Shown one piece after another: positions 25,872-32,058 of a stretch of 32,058 nt of DNA. The notes under the pieces were generated by a model. It was not told the origin of the DNA and searched no databases. It saw nothing but the letters and a program-made list of their open reading frames with translations. The stretch is from Bacteroidetes bacterium UBA2364 (GTDB lineage Bacteria; Bacteroidota; Rhodothermia; Rhodothermales; UBA2364). Position 1 is the first letter of the stretch. Each line of letters starts with the position of its first letter. The translations under genes were made by a program, and so were the position numbers. Where the stretch lies: contig DDTM01000018.1 in NCBI GenBank assembly GCA_002344075.1, positions 1 through 32,058 of the forward strand, written 5' to 3'.

Positions 25872-26915
25872 ATGGCACACAAAGTAGTCCTCATTCCCGG
25901 TGATGGTATTGGTCCTGAAATCACTGAAGCCGCTTTAGACGTTTTAGCCGCAACTGGCGTCCCCATTACTTGGGTATTGGAAGAAGAAGCTGGCATGCGT
26001 TCCATAGAAGCAGGGGGCGAACCCTTGCCCGAAAAAGTGATCAATAGCATCAAGACCCATAAGGTAGCACTAAAAGGCCCTATTACCACCCCTGTTGGCG
26101 GTGGCTTTAAAAGTGTAAACGTATCGTTGCGCCAAGCCTTAGACCTCTATGCAAACGTTCGGCCCAGTTATAGCTTACCGGGCATCAAAACCGCTTTCCA
26201 ACATGTGGATATGGTACTTTTCCGTGAGAATACGGAAGGACTGTACATTGGAGAAGAAAAATATGATGCAGAGACGGGCGTGGCCGAAGCCATTGCACGA
26301 GTTACCAAAAAAGGATCCGAAAGAATCATCCGGTATGCATTTGAATATGCCAAATTCAATGAACGTGGCAAGGTTTCATTGGTTCATAAAGCCAATATTC
26401 TGAAAAAAACTTCGGGACTGTTTTTGGAGTTAGGGCGCGAGATTGCAAAAGAATACCCAGAAATCCGCTTTGAAGAAGTAATCGTGGACAATATGTGTAT
26501 GCAGATGGTAACCAATCCAGAACGATACGACTGTATTGTCACGACCAATTTGTTTGGCGATATCTTAAGTGATCTTGCGGCTGGACTGGTTGGAGGACTC
26601 GGCATTGTACCCGGAGCAAACATTGGCAGAGAGTATGCCGTTTTCGAGTCGGTACATGGCTCTGCACCCGATATTGCCGGACAAAACAAAGCAAATCCTA
26701 CGGCGTTGATCCGTTCGGCAGAGATGATGCTTCGCCACTTGGGTGAACACTTTGCCGCAGATGCCCTCCGCAAAAGCCTTTTTGAGATTTTCCGACGCGG
26801 AGAATTCCGCACAGCAGATTTGGGCGGCTCCACCCCTACCAACGAGTTTGGAAAGCGTGTCGCCGAGAAAGTAGCGAAAAATATTGCCAAACCACGTTGG
26901 CGTACCCAAGTATAA
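25872..26915 (+). CDS. Isocitrate dehydrogenase, probably NAD-dependent
   Basis: A 347-residue beta-decarboxylating dehydrogenase (IDH/IPMDH family). The start is taken at ATG 25872 (MAHKVVLIPGDGIGPEI); the 27 upstream codons back to a TTG do not fit the family. Substrate residues SVNVSLRQALDLYANVRP match the isocitrate-type SxNxxLR, unlike isopropylmalate dehydrogenases. Also present are RENTEGLYIGEE, KANILKKTSG, the metal-binding NLFGDILSDLAAGLVGG, and the cofactor loop HGSAPDIAGQNKANPTA, which lacks the Lys-Tyr pair of NADP enzymes. It should oxidise isocitrate to 2-oxoglutarate in the TCA cycle. Homoisocitrate or another 2-hydroxyacid remains possible. Confidence 0.88.
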   Translation: MAHKVVLIPGDGIGPEITEAALDVLAATGVPITWVLEEEAGMRSIEAGGEPLPEKVINSIKTHKVALKGPITTPVGGGFKSVNVSLRQALDLYANVRPSYSLPGIKTAFQHVDMVLFRENTEGLYIGEEKYDAETGVAEAIARVTKKGSERIIRYAFEYAKFNERGKVSLVHKANILKKTSGLFLELGREIAKEYPEIRFEEVIVDNMCMQMVTNPERYDCIVTTNLFGDILSDLAAGLVGGLGIVPGANIGREYAVFESVHGSAPDIAGQNKANPTALIRSAEMMLRHLGEHFAADALRKSLFEIFRRGEFRTADLGGSTPTNEFGKRVAEKVAKNIAKPRWRTQV

Positions 26916-26954
26916 TCACTCAATGACTACCCCTCACCCCTAAATTCTTCCTAT

Positions 26955-27365
26955 ATGTGGCAACGCATTCAAACGGTCTATCTGATACTTTCCGTTGTAT
27001 TACTTTCTTTAATTCCAGCGTTTCAGTTCCCGCTAACGTTCAACCAACCGTTTTATTGGGGTGGTATGATCGTCGCGGCAGTTTCCATGATTTTGGCAAT
27101 CTGGGGTATTGCTCAGTTCCAAAATCGTAAACAACAAATGAGTACCGTTCGGATGGCCGCCATTACGGCGCTTCTGGCCGTTGGATGTGCAAAAGTGGTG
27201 TATTTACTGACGACTCCACAAGCCCAGTGGATGACATTTACGCAAAACCCGGCCATTCTTTGGGGGATTGGTGGGGCTTTCTTAGGCTTTATTTTCCAAC
27301 TCTTGGCGCTACGTGCCATTCGTAAAGACGAGTCATTGGTACGATCAATGGATCGTTTGCGATGA
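26955..27365 (+). CDS. DUF4293 family membrane protein
   Basis: A 136-residue integral membrane protein with four predicted helices. The N terminus MWQRIQTVYLILSVVLL and the C terminus ALRAIRKDESLVRSMDRLR match the DUF4293 family, which I know mainly from Bacteroidota. Function unknown. It starts 39 bases after the dehydrogenase stop without a visible ribosome site. Its TGA overlaps the ATG of the DMT exporter gene (27362-27365), so those two are coupled. Confidence 0.85.
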   Translation: MWQRIQTVYLILSVVLLSLIPAFQFPLTFNQPFYWGGMIVAAVSMILAIWGIAQFQNRKQQMSTVRMAAITALLAVGCAKVVYLLTTPQAQWMTFTQNPAILWGIGGAFLGFIFQLLALRAIRKDESLVRSMDRLR

Positions 27366-28240
27366 AACCACCCCGGCATTTATACACCATTTTGGCATTG
27401 GGTGTATTGTGTATTGCAAGTAGCTCCATATTAATTCGGTATATTTCGGGAGAAGCGAGTGGATTAACGGTCGCCACGTATCGGACGGTTCTGGCGGCCC
27501 TTTTTTTACTGCCCTTTTCGTCCCGTGTTTGGCCAGAAATCAAAGCGTTGCCCTCATCACACAAAGGTATGATTGGGTTTTCCGGCGTTTTGTTAGGACT
27601 CCACTTCGTCACATGGATAAGTTCCTTATACTACACCACCGTCGCCAGCTCTACCGTTTTGGTGAACACCTCACCACTTTTCATCGCCATTGCATCGTTT
27701 TTTATACTCGGAGAACGTCTGCATAAACGTTTGGTTGTGGGCATTTTATTGGGTCTTATAGGTGCTACATTAATCGCTTTCGGAGACATGACCAATCAAA
27801 ATTTCCCTCATGCTACGTTCGGGAATGGCTTGGCACTTTTGGGTATGGTCACGGTTAGTGGCTATATGATGGTCGGGCGGGCAGTGCGCCAAAATGGAAT
27901 TTCGTGGTTAGGATATGTTTTTCCCGTGTATTTAATTTCTGCAATAACGGTTTTAGTGTGTGCCTTGCTTTTGCACAGCAACCTCGTTGTCTCATGGACG
28001 GTCTTGGGTATTTGTGTGCTAATGGCTCTTGGCCCCCAAATTGCAGGTCATGGTGCGATGAATTATGCCGTCCGTTACCTCCCACCCGCTTTTGTCACAT
28101 TGGTCATCTTGGTCGAGCCAGTCCTTTCTTCGCTACTGACCTTCCTTATTTGGGGCGAAATACCGAGTCTGCTTTCCCTCGCAGGTATGTCGGTGGTGCT
28201 CGCCTCGTTGATGGTTGCGCTGAAAGGAGCACGCACATAA
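27362..28240 (+). CDS. DMT superfamily (EamA) exporter
   Basis: A 292-residue protein with ten predicted membrane helices in two EamA repeats. The first begins ILALGVLCIASSSILIRYISGEASGLTVATYRTVLAALFLLP, and the first half ends with the typical SSTVLVNTSPLFIAIASFFILGERL. The second half has GHGAMNYAVRYLPPAFVTLVILVEPVLSSLLTFLIWGEIP. Members move amino acids, nucleosides or metabolites across the inner membrane; the substrate is not evident. Translationally coupled to the DUF4293 gene by an ATGA overlap. It converges on the antiporter gene 80 bases later, with no clear terminator between them. Confidence 0.9.
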   Translation: MKPPRHLYTILALGVLCIASSSILIRYISGEASGLTVATYRTVLAALFLLPFSSRVWPEIKALPSSHKGMIGFSGVLLGLHFVTWISSLYYTTVASSTVLVNTSPLFIAIASFFILGERLHKRLVVGILLGLIGATLIAFGDMTNQNFPHATFGNGLALLGMVTVSGYMMVGRAVRQNGISWLGYVFPVYLISAITVLVCALLLHSNLVVSWTVLGICVLMALGPQIAGHGAMNYAVRYLPPAFVTLVILVEPVLSSLLTFLIWGEIPSLLSLAGMSVVLASLMVALKGART

Positions 28241-28320
28241 TGCACGCCACGTTTTACGAAGAAATTGCGACAATGCGGTTATGACACTGAATTTTGGTTG
28301 GTTCAAACGCCAAAACGAAC

Positions 28321-30264
28321 TCAGTACCCCAGCCGCATGGTAACGACGTCTAAATCTTCTGGATGACCAATGACGGTTAGTTCATCTCCCACGCGGATAC
28401 GGGTGAAGCCATTGGGTACCATCACGGCCTCGTCGCGGATCACATCCAGCAGAAGCACATCTGCCGGAAGGCGTAAATCTCGGACTAAGGTATCATCCAC
28501 ACTGCTATTGGTCACCTTAATTTGTCGGATTTGCCGTTGGGTATCTTCATGCATCAAAAGGGCAGTTGATTGAGGCGCCACAACCGCTTGTTGGATCAGG
28601 TTAACCATGGCTGAGGTCTGATCCAAAACAAATACATTGAGTGCATGGAATTGTTCTGCCACCGAAGCAGAGTGTAGGCGAACGATGAGCCGGATATCCG
28701 ATTCTTCGCGCACCCATTTACAAGCCCGCAAGTTTTCACGATCGGTCTCTAACATGATCACAAAGGCATCTGGGGTTTTGGCAAGAAGCCGCTCGATGGC
28801 CTGTTTGCTCAAAAAAGACATATGCTGCACTTCTATTCCGGCTTGAATGGATTTCCCCGACACCAATTGTACCCGAACAGAATCGGCGTCGCACATGAAC
28901 ACCTGCCATCCACTTTGTACCAACTGACGTGCCAATGTAATAGACTGCCCATCTATCCCCAAAATGACGGCTCGTCGCTGACTTGGACTTTCCTTCACAT
29001 CCATTGGCTCATTGGCTTCACCCACCATCCGGAGCACATTTTTGAGAAAGAGCGGGCCAAAAATCTCGTTCAGCAAAATCACCGAGACGATCAGGGTTTG
29101 GAAAGCAATGCCCAATTTCGGGAAGTGCATGGCCGCCTCTGCCGAAAGCCCCAGCGCAATGCCTGCTTGTGTGATAAATGCCATCCAAGACATGGTGCTA
29201 AACTGCTTTGGCGCATGGGCCAATCGCCCCCCAAGATTCGATCCTATATAAATACTCAATGCGCGGGTAACAAACAAAAGGGCTGCAAAAGGCAACATGG
29301 CCCAAAGTAAGGATGCTTCGAGTACCAAGCCTGTTAGCGTGAAAAACGCCACATAAACCGGAACACTCAGATCGTGCAACAATTCCTCAAACAAATCTCG
29401 GTGTACTGTAAAGTTGGTCACATAAATCCCAGCGATCATTGCCGTCAATAGCGGCTCAATATGTATCGGAAAAGGCCCCTGAACGATGGTATAGCCCTTA
29501 ATGGTTTTCGACATCCAAAAAATCGCATAGCCTAAAAACAAAATGAGTGCCATTTTACTGGCATTCGGAATCCGGAATAACAAGACTTGTTTCAAGGCAA
29601 ATCCGGTGAGGTATCCAACACCCAGAGCAAGCGCTAAATCTAATATAATCAATAAAATAAACCGAAGATCAATGCTCTTGCTTGCATCCAACAGCGGTTC
29701 TACAAAGTTCACACTGAGGGCAAAACAAAAAACAATGGCCACATCTATTACCACTGTAACACTCAGTGCCGTCCGTGTAAAAGGTCCTTTTGCACGGACT
29801 TCTTTTATGACAGCAATGGTTGATGGAGGTGATAAAGCCAATAGAATAGTAGCCCCCAACAAGGCAACAGCCCATTTTGAAGGAGCATCAAAACCTTGTG
29901 TAAAAGGAATGTAGTGACTCAGAAAAAAGATGAGTGGACTTCCCACCAAAAGCATCACGCTGATGATTCCAGCCGAAATCAGGACGATTGTTTTGACCTG
30001 TTTCCGGAGTTCTCTCAAATAAAGCTCACTCCCCGCAATAAACGCAATCAGCCCCAGAGCCGCTTGATTGATAAAGAGCAGGGACGCATTCGCTTCGTGG
30101 GGCAACAGGCCCAATCCCGAAGATCCAACCAAAGCCCCTGCAAATAAATAACCGGTGATATAGGGCAACCGAAAAGCCGAAAACAACTTTCCGATGTAGT
30201 GTGCAGAAAAGCACAATACAATAAACGATAAAATGTATTGGAGGTTGATCGGCATTGGAAACAT
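28321..30264 (-). CDS. Kef-type cation:proton antiporter with C-terminal RCK (TrkA) domains
   Basis: A CPA2 antiporter: about 12 membrane helices (AHYIGKLFSAFRLPYITGYLFAGALVGSSGLG is the family start) followed by a TrkA-N-like and a TrkA-C domain (QIKVTNSSVDDTLVRDLRLPADVLLLDVIRDEAVMVPNG...VGDELTVIGHPEDL). It should exchange K+ or Na+ for H+ in the inner membrane. The RCK nucleotide motif is unusual: AVILGIDGQSITLARQL lacks the GxGxxG pattern. The frame runs on to a GTG at 30393, overlapping the hxlR-like gene. The ATG at 30264 (MFPMPINLQYILSF), just behind TATCTTTC at 30277-30284, fits the family start better, leaving about 647 residues. Confidence 0.88.
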   Translation of the reverse strand: MFPMPINLQYILSFIVLCFSAHYIGKLFSAFRLPYITGYLFAGALVGSSGLGLLPHEANASLLFINQAALGLIAFIAGSELYLRELRKQVKTIVLISAGIISVMLLVGSPLIFFLSHYIPFTQGFDAPSKWAVALLGATILLALSPPSTIAVIKEVRAKGPFTRTALSVTVVIDVAIVFCFALSVNFVEPLLDASKSIDLRFILLIILDLALALGVGYLTGFALKQVLLFRIPNASKMALILFLGYAIFWMSKTIKGYTIVQGPFPIHIEPLLTAMIAGIYVTNFTVHRDLFEELLHDLSVPVYVAFFTLTGLVLEASLLWAMLPFAALLFVTRALSIYIGSNLGGRLAHAPKQFSTMSWMAFITQAGIALGLSAEAAMHFPKLGIAFQTLIVSVILLNEIFGPLFLKNVLRMVGEANEPMDVKESPSQRRAVILGIDGQSITLARQLVQSGWQVFMCDADSVRVQLVSGKSIQAGIEVQHMSFLSKQAIERLLAKTPDAFVIMLETDRENLRACKWVREESDIRLIVRLHSASVAEQFHALNVFVLDQTSAMVNLIQQAVVAPQSTALLMHEDTQRQIRQIKVTNSSVDDTLVRDLRLPADVLLLDVIRDEAVMVPNGFTRIRVGDELTVIGHPEDLDVVTMRLGY

Positions 30265-30349
30265 CGTGAGGTTAGCGAAAGATACGTCAAATGCGCCGAT
30301 AAAACACGCTATGCTAAGGCAATGTTGTAGGCAAGCATAGATGACCGAG

Positions 30350-30697
30350 CTACCCAAACCTTTTATCATCTTTGATTCTTTGGCCCCAGACACATAAATC
30401 TTGCAAAATAGGAGACAGGCTTTTACCGAAATCTGTTAGGCTGTATTCTACTCTTGGCGGAACTTCCTTATATACTTCCCTATGAATTAATCCATCATTT
30501 TCTAGTTCACGAAGTTGTTGGGTGAGCATTTTTTGTGTTATATCGCCACAGATGAGTTTCTTAAGTTCGCCAAAACGTTTTTCACCTGTGAAAAGATGTC
30601 CCAAAATGACAACTTTCCATTTCCCGCCAATGACATTCATTGCAGTTGTTAGTGGGCAATCAAAGTATTTTTGAGAATTTTCAATTCTTCGTTTCAT
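30350..30697 (-). CDS. HxlR family winged-helix regulator
   Basis: A 115-residue protein with the full HxlR pattern: CPLTTAMNVIGGKWKVVILGHLFTGEKRFGELKK, ITQKMLTQQLRELENDGLIHREVYKEVPPRVEYSLTDFG and a C-terminal dimer helix with WG. Cys14 before the first helix is the position used for electrophile or thiol sensing in YodB/HypR-like members. It is divergent from the lipoprotein gene, and the 120 bases between the two ATGs hold three ACTT/AAGT palindromes, so it very probably controls that gene and itself. Base composition is lower in GC than the antiporter next door, in line with the rest of this end of the window. Confidence 0.93.
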   Translation of the reverse strand: MKRRIENSQKYFDCPLTTAMNVIGGKWKVVILGHLFTGEKRFGELKKLICGDITQKMLTQQLRELENDGLIHREVYKEVPPRVEYSLTDFGKSLSPILQDLCVWGQRIKDDKRFG

Positions 30698-30723
30698 ATA
30701 AATTATTGATTTTCAACATTAGT

Positions 30724-30770
30724 TACTTTTAGGTAAGTATAGCACTTTAAAGTACCTACTTGCTAAAGTA
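30724..30770. promoter_or_regulatory. Probable HxlR operator: three ACTT/AAGT palindromes
   Basis: TACTT-N6-AAGTA at 30724-30739, the perfect palindrome ACTTTAAAGT at 30744-30753, and TACTT-N4-AAGTA at 30757-30770. Centres are 17 and 15 bases apart. The whole block is itself roughly palindromic. It lies between the divergent HxlR and lipoprotein genes and touches the putative promoter of the latter. Confidence 0.65.
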
Positions 30771-30790
30771 ATACTAATATACGATATTTG
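30760..30790 (+). promoter_or_regulatory. Possible promoter of the pseudo-SGNH lipoprotein gene
   Basis: TTG at 30760-30762, a 20-base spacer and GATATTTG at 30783-30790 approximate the Bacteroidota TTTG-N19-21-TAnnTTTG promoter. The -33 part falls inside the third palindrome, so a bound regulator would block it. Confidence 0.4.
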
Positions 30791-30817
30791 CAATATCAAT
30801 TTATAAAATCAAAAATA

Positions 30818-31792
30818 ATGATAAGCAAGTTCAGTATTCAACTTATGGTATTCACAGTTCTTTCTGTAATATTTTTCGGTTGCGAGACAGTTAAACAAGC
30901 AAGAAAAATGGAACAAAATTTTTCAGGAATTGTCGTTTTTGGCGATGGCTTAAACGATATGGGCAAATGGGGCGAACTTACCAACTATCAATATCCACCA
31001 GCCGAAGTTGGCTTTTATGAAAGCCGTTGGACTAACGGAAAAGTGTGGGTTGAGCATTTTGCAGAAAGTCTAGAATTACCTATTTCATTAGACAACAATT
31101 TTGCAATGGGCGGTGCAACCACAGGTTTATACAACATAAATGAGCCTTTAAAACCTGTCTTAAAGTTAGATGATAAAACACCACTTTTGGGAATGTTGGC
31201 CCAGGTGCAAACTTATCTTTCTTCAAATCCTAAAATTGACGACAATACCTTGTTTGTACTTTGGGCAGGCGGACACGATATTGGAAATTATTTGGAATAC
31301 GGACAGCCCGATTTGGCACAATATCCACCTGCCAACAATTACAAGCAAGCCATTGAACTTTTGGTAAAAGCAGGAGCAAAAAATATTTTTGTAGGTACTA
31401 TGCCCGATATGGGTTATAGTCCAGGCTATTTTGGTACAGACAAACAAGCCAAGGCTTCTGAACTTTGCCAAAACTTGAACAATGGACTTCAAGAAATAGA
31501 AGATGGTTACAAAAACACACCGGTAAAATTTTTCAAATTTGATGGTGCAGCCGTTTTTACGAAAGTTGGAATGAACCCTTCTGAATATGGCATCAAATAC
31601 ACAGATGCTTATTTACCAATGAACATCATCAACTTTATGAATCCTTTGGAAAAAACAAATATAGTAATTCCAAATAAGGATAAAGGATTGAATCCTGATG
31701 AATTTATGAATTGGTGGGCAGTTTCGGCAAGTGCAAAAGTTCATAGAATTATCGCAGACGAGGCAGTAAGATTTACATTAAACAATAAGTAA
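30818..31792 (+). CDS. GDSL/SGNH-fold lipoprotein with all catalytic residues replaced
   Basis: About 324 residues from ATG 30818 (the upstream TTG at 30788 lies in the promoter region). A lipoprotein signal SVIFFGC ends at Cys22. The rest follows the phospholipase/lecithinase GDSL family closely: SRWTNGKVWVEHFAESL, NNFAMGGATTGLYN, LFVLWAGGHDIGNYL, GAKNIFVGTMPDMGYSP, SASAKVHRIIADEAV. Yet block I is GDGLND (Gly44 for Ser), block III is GGHD (His153 for Asn), and the DxxH of block V is WAVS (Trp300, Ser303). The fold is retained while the hydrolase site is gone, so it is probably a surface binding protein rather than an esterase. Low GC, and cotranscribed with the next gene 10 bases later. Confidence 0.85.
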   Translation: MISKFSIQLMVFTVLSVIFFGCETVKQARKMEQNFSGIVVFGDGLNDMGKWGELTNYQYPPAEVGFYESRWTNGKVWVEHFAESLELPISLDNNFAMGGATTGLYNINEPLKPVLKLDDKTPLLGMLAQVQTYLSSNPKIDDNTLFVLWAGGHDIGNYLEYGQPDLAQYPPANNYKQAIELLVKAGAKNIFVGTMPDMGYSPGYFGTDKQAKASELCQNLNNGLQEIEDGYKNTPVKFFKFDGAAVFTKVGMNPSEYGIKYTDAYLPMNIINFMNPLEKTNIVIPNKDKGLNPDEFMNWWAVSASAKVHRIIADEAVRFTLNNK

Positions 31793-31802
31793 TTTTCAAG
31801 TT

Positions 31803-32058
31803 ATGAAGCGATTATATTTCAAAAGCACAAAGCAAATTATAGCAGTTGCGTTAAGTTGGATTTCAGTAATGATCTTGCTTCAGGCATATTTTATTCCCGA
31901 GTTTGATAAACTTACTGGTCAAAAGTTACTTGATTTTTCTGAATTCAAGTTCGATACAATCAATCAAATTGTATCGAACTTTGGTGATGCTGGTGTTAAT
32001 TTATATTTTAAAATACAATTTTTTGATTTCTTATCCCCCTTATTATTAGGGCTTTTGT
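31803..32058 (+). CDS. Membrane protein, unknown (3'-truncated by window edge)
   Basis: ATG at 31803, 10 bases after the lipoprotein stop, with the frame open to the window end (85 codons). A positively charged start (MKRLYFKSTKQ) leads into a hydrophobic segment (about 12-30, IIAVALSWISVMILLQAYF). A polar loop of about 40 residues follows, and a second hydrophobic run begins at the edge (FFDFLSPLLLGLL). No family recognised. Same low GC as the lipoprotein gene and probably the same operon. The coding sequence contains a perfect 14-bp inverted repeat. Confidence 0.65.
   Translation, partial: MKRLYFKSTKQIIAVALSWISVMILLQAYFIPEFDKLTGQKLLDFSEFKFDTINQIVSNFGDAGVNLYFKIQFFDFLSPLLLGLL
31947..31981. 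repeat. Perfect 14-bp inverted repeat inside a coding region
   Basis: AAGTTCGATACAAT at 31947-31960 and its exact reverse complement ATTGTATCGAACTT at 31968-31981 are separated by the 7-base loop CAATCAA. Pairing does not extend beyond the 14 bases. No T-run follows. Confidence 0.9.

Overview
The window reads as ordinary chromosome from a Bacteroidota-type bacterium, most likely the Rhodothermota/Balneolota side of that group. This is an inference. It rests on a DUF4293 membrane protein, a carboxypeptidase-regulatory/DUF5686 envelope protein, near absence of Shine-Dalgarno sequences, a TAnnTTTG-like promoter element, and a GC content that looks to be in the high forties. Coding density is high and both strands are used. 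I see no phage, insertion sequence, CRISPR array or rRNA operon.

Layout. (1) 1-4317, plus strand: the 3' part of infB with a strong terminator, a 415-bp gene-free stretch, then a glycosyltransferase and a long GroES-like protein. (2) 4325-9694: prfA on the minus strand, one small plus-strand secreted or membrane protein, and a minus-strand set of a sugar-phosphate isomerase-like protein, a class I glutamine amidotransferase and a membrane-anchored lytic transglycosylase, the last two joined by an ATGA overlap. (3) 9709-14739: a promoter-region heptamer repeat, an apparently shortened DUF5686 envelope protein, and a minus-strand run of Nif3-like protein, an unknown 174-residue protein and a UMF1-type MFS transporter. 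(4) 14867-22853: tRNA-Arg(CCU), mutS, a noncoding repeat-like stretch, then a minus-strand cluster (PolX-like protein, penicillin acylase-like protein, BadF/GlcNAc-type kinase). (5) 23116-28240, plus strand: GT2 glycosyltransferase, S41 processing protease, NAD-type isocitrate dehydrogenase, DUF4293 protein and DMT exporter. (6) 28321-30264, minus strand: a Kef-type cation:proton antiporter. (7) 30350-32058: a lower-GC segment (about 35% by rough count) with an HxlR regulator divergent from a lipoprotein and a membrane protein that runs off the window.

The most notable signal is that three proteins with clear enzyme folds have lost their catalytic residues. The PolX-like protein keeps an intact PHP nuclease site but its polymerase aspartates are substituted. 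The next gene, overlapping it, is a penicillin-acylase-fold protein whose Ntn nucleophile motif GSNAW reads YGLAW. The lipoprotein in the low-GC segment is a GDSL/SGNH-fold protein in which Ser, Asn, Asp and His are all replaced, and it lies beside an HxlR gene across a promoter carrying three ACTT/AAGT palindromes. These look like pseudoenzymes in binding or regulatory roles, or enzymes working by another mechanism. The tRNA-Arg also seems to carry a compensated A19-U56 tertiary pair in place of G19-C56.

All domain assignments are by eye from remembered family motifs. No database search was run.
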